From the NCBI GenBank assembly GCA_023260735.1, contig JALQUL010000102.1, positions 1 to 7,241 of the forward strand: a stretch of 7,241 nucleotides of DNA, read 5' to 3'. Each line of letters opens with the position of its first letter. The stretch's first letter is position 1. Shown one piece after another: positions 5,853 to 7,241 of this stretch. Made by a program: the position numbers and the translations under genes. The notes below the pieces were generated by a model, which worked only from the letters and a program-made list of their open reading frames with translations, was not told where the DNA came from and searched no databases. Source of the stretch: Limnohabitans sp. Lineage in GTDB: Bacteria > Pseudomonadota > Gammaproteobacteria > Burkholderiales > Burkholderiaceae_C.

Positions 5853-5877
5853 GTAAGATTTTTATACTAGCTCCGAC
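5853..5877 (+). promoter_or_regulatory. Candidate ECF-sigma promoter of the buf operon
   Basis: GTAAGA (5853-5858) is followed 15 bases later by CGAC (5874-5877). Bufferin operons are known to be driven by ECF sigma factors of the SigF type, whose sites have a GTAA-like -35 and a CG-containing -10. The match is approximate in both sequence and spacing. An alternative is a housekeeping -10 TATACT at 5863-5868, but its -35 position falls in a featureless T-tract. Confidence 0.45.
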
Positions 5878-5886
5878 TTATCAATG

Positions 5887-5909
5887 AAGAACCAATTAAT
5901 AAAGTTCTT
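5887..5909 (+). promoter_or_regulatory. Inverted repeat in the buf leader
   Basis: AAGAAC (5887-5892) and GTTCTT (5904-5909) can pair across an 11-nt A/T-rich loop, followed by TTTTATT. It sits between the candidate promoter and the bufA1 ribosome site and could be a weak attenuator or leader hairpin. With only six base pairs it may also be chance. Confidence 0.3.
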
Positions 5910-5933
5910 TTTTATTCTTAATAGGAGCATTCA

Positions 5934-6236
5934 ATGAGTACCCATAAAAAACTTCAAGCGGTCACCGGCGCATCTTTAGCCCTCGCCTTCGGTGCAGCCA
6001 TGACTTTATCAGTTATTCCAGCACAAGCCCAAAGCAAAGAAAAATGTTTTGGCGTATCTCTTAAAGGTAAAAACGATTGTGCAGCCGGTCCTGGCACCTC
6101 TTGTGCAGGCAGCTCTACCAAAGACTATCAAGGTAATGCATGGACTTATGTTCCTGCTGGCTCATGCGAAAAAACAGTTTCCAAAACATCTTCTACTGGT
6201 TTTGGTATGCTAAAAGAGTTCAAAGAAAAATCTTAA
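5934..6236 (+). CDS. bufA1: Bufferin-type RiPP precursor, DUF2282 protein (BufA1)
   Basis: A 100-residue secreted peptide precursor. Residues 1-32 are a Sec signal peptide (basic MSTHKK, Ala/Leu core, AQA|Q site), which in this family takes the place of a classical RiPP leader. The mature part has the four spaced cysteines of DUF2282: Cys38 (EKCFGV), Cys49 (KNDCAAG), Cys57 (TSCAGSS) and Cys78 (AGSCEK), plus the conserved DYQGNAWTYVP segment (64-74). In described bufferins, BufB/BufC turn cysteines into thiooxazole-type groups and the exported product binds copper; by position Cys49 and Cys57 would be the modified central pair. Phe39 replaces the Tyr commonly found after the first Cys, and a 22-residue Lys/Ser-rich tail follows the last Cys. 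The start has AGGAG (5923-5927) at 6-nt spacing. It is followed by bufB1, its expected modifying enzyme, 34 nt downstream. Confidence 0.9.
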   Translation: MSTHKKLQAVTGASLALAFGAAMTLSVIPAQAQSKEKCFGVSLKGKNDCAAGPGTSCAGSSTKDYQGNAWTYVPAGSCEKTVSKTSSTGFGMLKEFKEKS

Positions 6237-6239
6237 AAA

Positions 6240-6267
6240 TATTACCTGACTTCAATAAAAGGTAATA
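6240..6267 (+). promoter_or_regulatory. Inverted repeat covering the bufB1 Shine-Dalgarno
   Basis: TATTACC (6240-6246) pairs with GGTAATA (6261-6267) in a perfect 7-bp stem with a 14-nt loop. The right arm includes the GG of the AAAAGG ribosome site (6257-6262) for bufB1. Pairing would hide that site and could keep enzyme output below precursor output. It could also mark an mRNA 3' end for bufA1. Confidence 0.5.
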
Positions 6268-6270
6268 AAA

Positions 6271-7197
6271 ATGGATCACTTGTTTTCTCAATATGGCAGT
6301 TTAACAACTGATGTGGGTTGTGGTTTTAAACCACAACATTGGCATGATCTACAAAATCAACAACAGCCAATTGGCTTTTTTGAGGTTCATGCTGAAAATT
6401 ATTTAGTGGCAGGTGGACCATTTTTACAGCAACTCCAATGGATTCGAGAGAATTACCAACTCTCTATTCATGGCGTAGGTTTATCTATTGGTGGCCCTCA
6501 AATTGATAAAACACATTTAAAAGCGATTGCCCATTTAATCAATCGTTTTGAACCCCATCATTTTTCTGAACATTTAGCTTGGTCTAGTCATGGTGGCAAT
6601 TATTACAACGACTTATTGCCCCTGCCCTATCATCAAGCATCCTTGAAAAAAGTAGTCAGCCATATTCAACAAGTACAAGAAGCGATTCAACGCCCCTTAA
6701 TCCTTGAAAACCTCTCTAGTTATTTAAGCTACTCTAGCAGTACATTTTCAGAGGCACAATTTTTAACCGAAGTAGTCAAACAAACCGGTTGTTATTTATT
6801 GCTGGATGTGAACAATGTATATGTGAGTGGAATAAATTTGCAAATGAATCCACATCAGTACTTGCAAGATTTACCCTTAGAACATGTCAAACAAATACAT
6901 TTAGCTGGTTTTTTTGAAGACCAGGATGACAATGGCGATCGATTATTAATCGATCATCATGGTGCACCAATTGATAATGAAGTATGGGCCTTATATGAAT
7001 ACAGCTTAACACTCATCAAGCAAAAAACCAATTGCAGGATATTGCCCACTTTAATAGAGCGCGACAATTTTATCCCTAGCTTAGACACCTTAATAAACGA
7101 AGCTTTGTTAGCACAAAAAATTCAACAAAAAGTGCTACAAAACGAGTTGGGTAATAGCCGTGTGATAACTAATAAAACTCAATATGAATTTGCTTAA
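6271..7197 (+). CDS. bufB1: DUF692 multinuclear non-heme iron oxidase (MNIO), BufB1
   Basis: A 308-residue cytoplasmic TIM-barrel enzyme expected to modify bufA1 cysteines before export, using iron and oxygen with the partner BufC1. The ordered DUF692 metal-site motifs are all present: FFEVHAENY (36-44), SIHGVGLSI (65-73), SEHLAW (99-104), LENLSSY (145-151), LLDVNNVYVS (177-186), QIHLAGF (208-214), IDHHGAPID..VW (227-239) and LIERDNFIP (261-269). The His, Glu and Asp residues in these motifs (for example His67, Glu100, Glu146, Asp179, His210, His230, Glu263) are the expected iron ligands, from family knowledge. The roughly 280-residue core is full length with a short polar C-terminal tail. 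The ATG has AAAAGG at 8-nt spacing, partly masked by an inverted repeat. The 3' end overlaps the next gene by 14 nt, suggesting coupled translation. Confidence 0.93.
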   Translation: MDHLFSQYGSLTTDVGCGFKPQHWHDLQNQQQPIGFFEVHAENYLVAGGPFLQQLQWIRENYQLSIHGVGLSIGGPQIDKTHLKAIAHLINRFEPHHFSEHLAWSSHGGNYYNDLLPLPYHQASLKKVVSHIQQVQEAIQRPLILENLSSYLSYSSSTFSEAQFLTEVVKQTGCYLLLDVNNVYVSGINLQMNPHQYLQDLPLEHVKQIHLAGFFEDQDDNGDRLLIDHHGAPIDNEVWALYEYSLTLIKQKTNCRILPTLIERDNFIPSLDTLINEALLAQKIQQKVLQNELGNSRVITNKTQYEFA

Positions 7198-7241
7198 TCA
7201 ATTGCAGCATGAGTGGAGTACTGCACTACTACAAGCTCATC
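7184..7241 (+). CDS. bufC1: Probable DUF2063 protein (BufC1), N-terminal fragment
   Basis: Only 19 codons are visible, starting at an ATG inside the last codons of bufB1 in another frame (overlap 7184-7197). The fragment reads MNLLNQLQHEWSTALLQAH. This fits the amphipathic helix that opens DUF2063 (BufC/HvfC) proteins, which recruit the precursor peptide to the DUF692 oxidase. The assignment rests mostly on gene order, since a DUF2063 gene almost always follows DUF2282-DUF692. No strong Shine-Dalgarno is visible; overlap coupling is likely. The rest lies beyond the window. Confidence 0.65.
   Translation, partial: MNLLNQLQHEWSTALLQAH

Overview
The window looks like chromosome from a low-to-moderate-GC betaproteobacterium, probably Burkholderiales-like (a Polynucleobacter-type genome would fit). 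This is inferred from protein style, gene pairing and base composition; there is no rRNA or marker gene to settle it. All genes look intact except the two cut by the window edges. I see no tRNA, rRNA, insertion sequence, phage gene or CRISPR array.

Region 1 (1-5779) is a divergent sugar-uptake and catabolism locus. Leftward from a ~209-bp control region run a periplasmic sugar-binding protein, an RbsC-type permease and the start of a PfkB-family sugar kinase. Rightward run a single-domain FrcA-type ATPase, a FucU/RbsD-type mutarotase, a ROK-family regulator and a small aldolase of the fructose-6-phosphate aldolase/transaldolase family. Together these would bind and import a monosaccharide, interconvert its anomers, phosphorylate it and cleave a phosphorylated ketose. 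Fructose or a related ketose is the best guess; the sequence does not prove the substrate. The ABC transporter is split between the two arms. Intercistronic hairpins follow the binding-protein, permease and ATPase genes and probably tune protein ratios. Two dyads in the control region are candidate operators. A strong intrinsic terminator at about 5810-5850 closes the locus.

Region 2 (5853-7241) is a bufferin-type (buf) operon: a secreted four-cysteine DUF2282 precursor (BufA1), a DUF692 multinuclear iron oxidase (BufB1) and the first 19 codons of the probable DUF2063 partner (BufC1), which overlaps bufB1 by 14 nt. In the described systems BufB/BufC convert precursor cysteines to metal-binding heterocycles and the exported product protects against copper. 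An ECF-sigma-like promoter, a leader inverted repeat and an inverted repeat covering the bufB1 Shine-Dalgarno are visible. The family is already described, so the newest material here is the regulatory detail and the sugar-locus combination.
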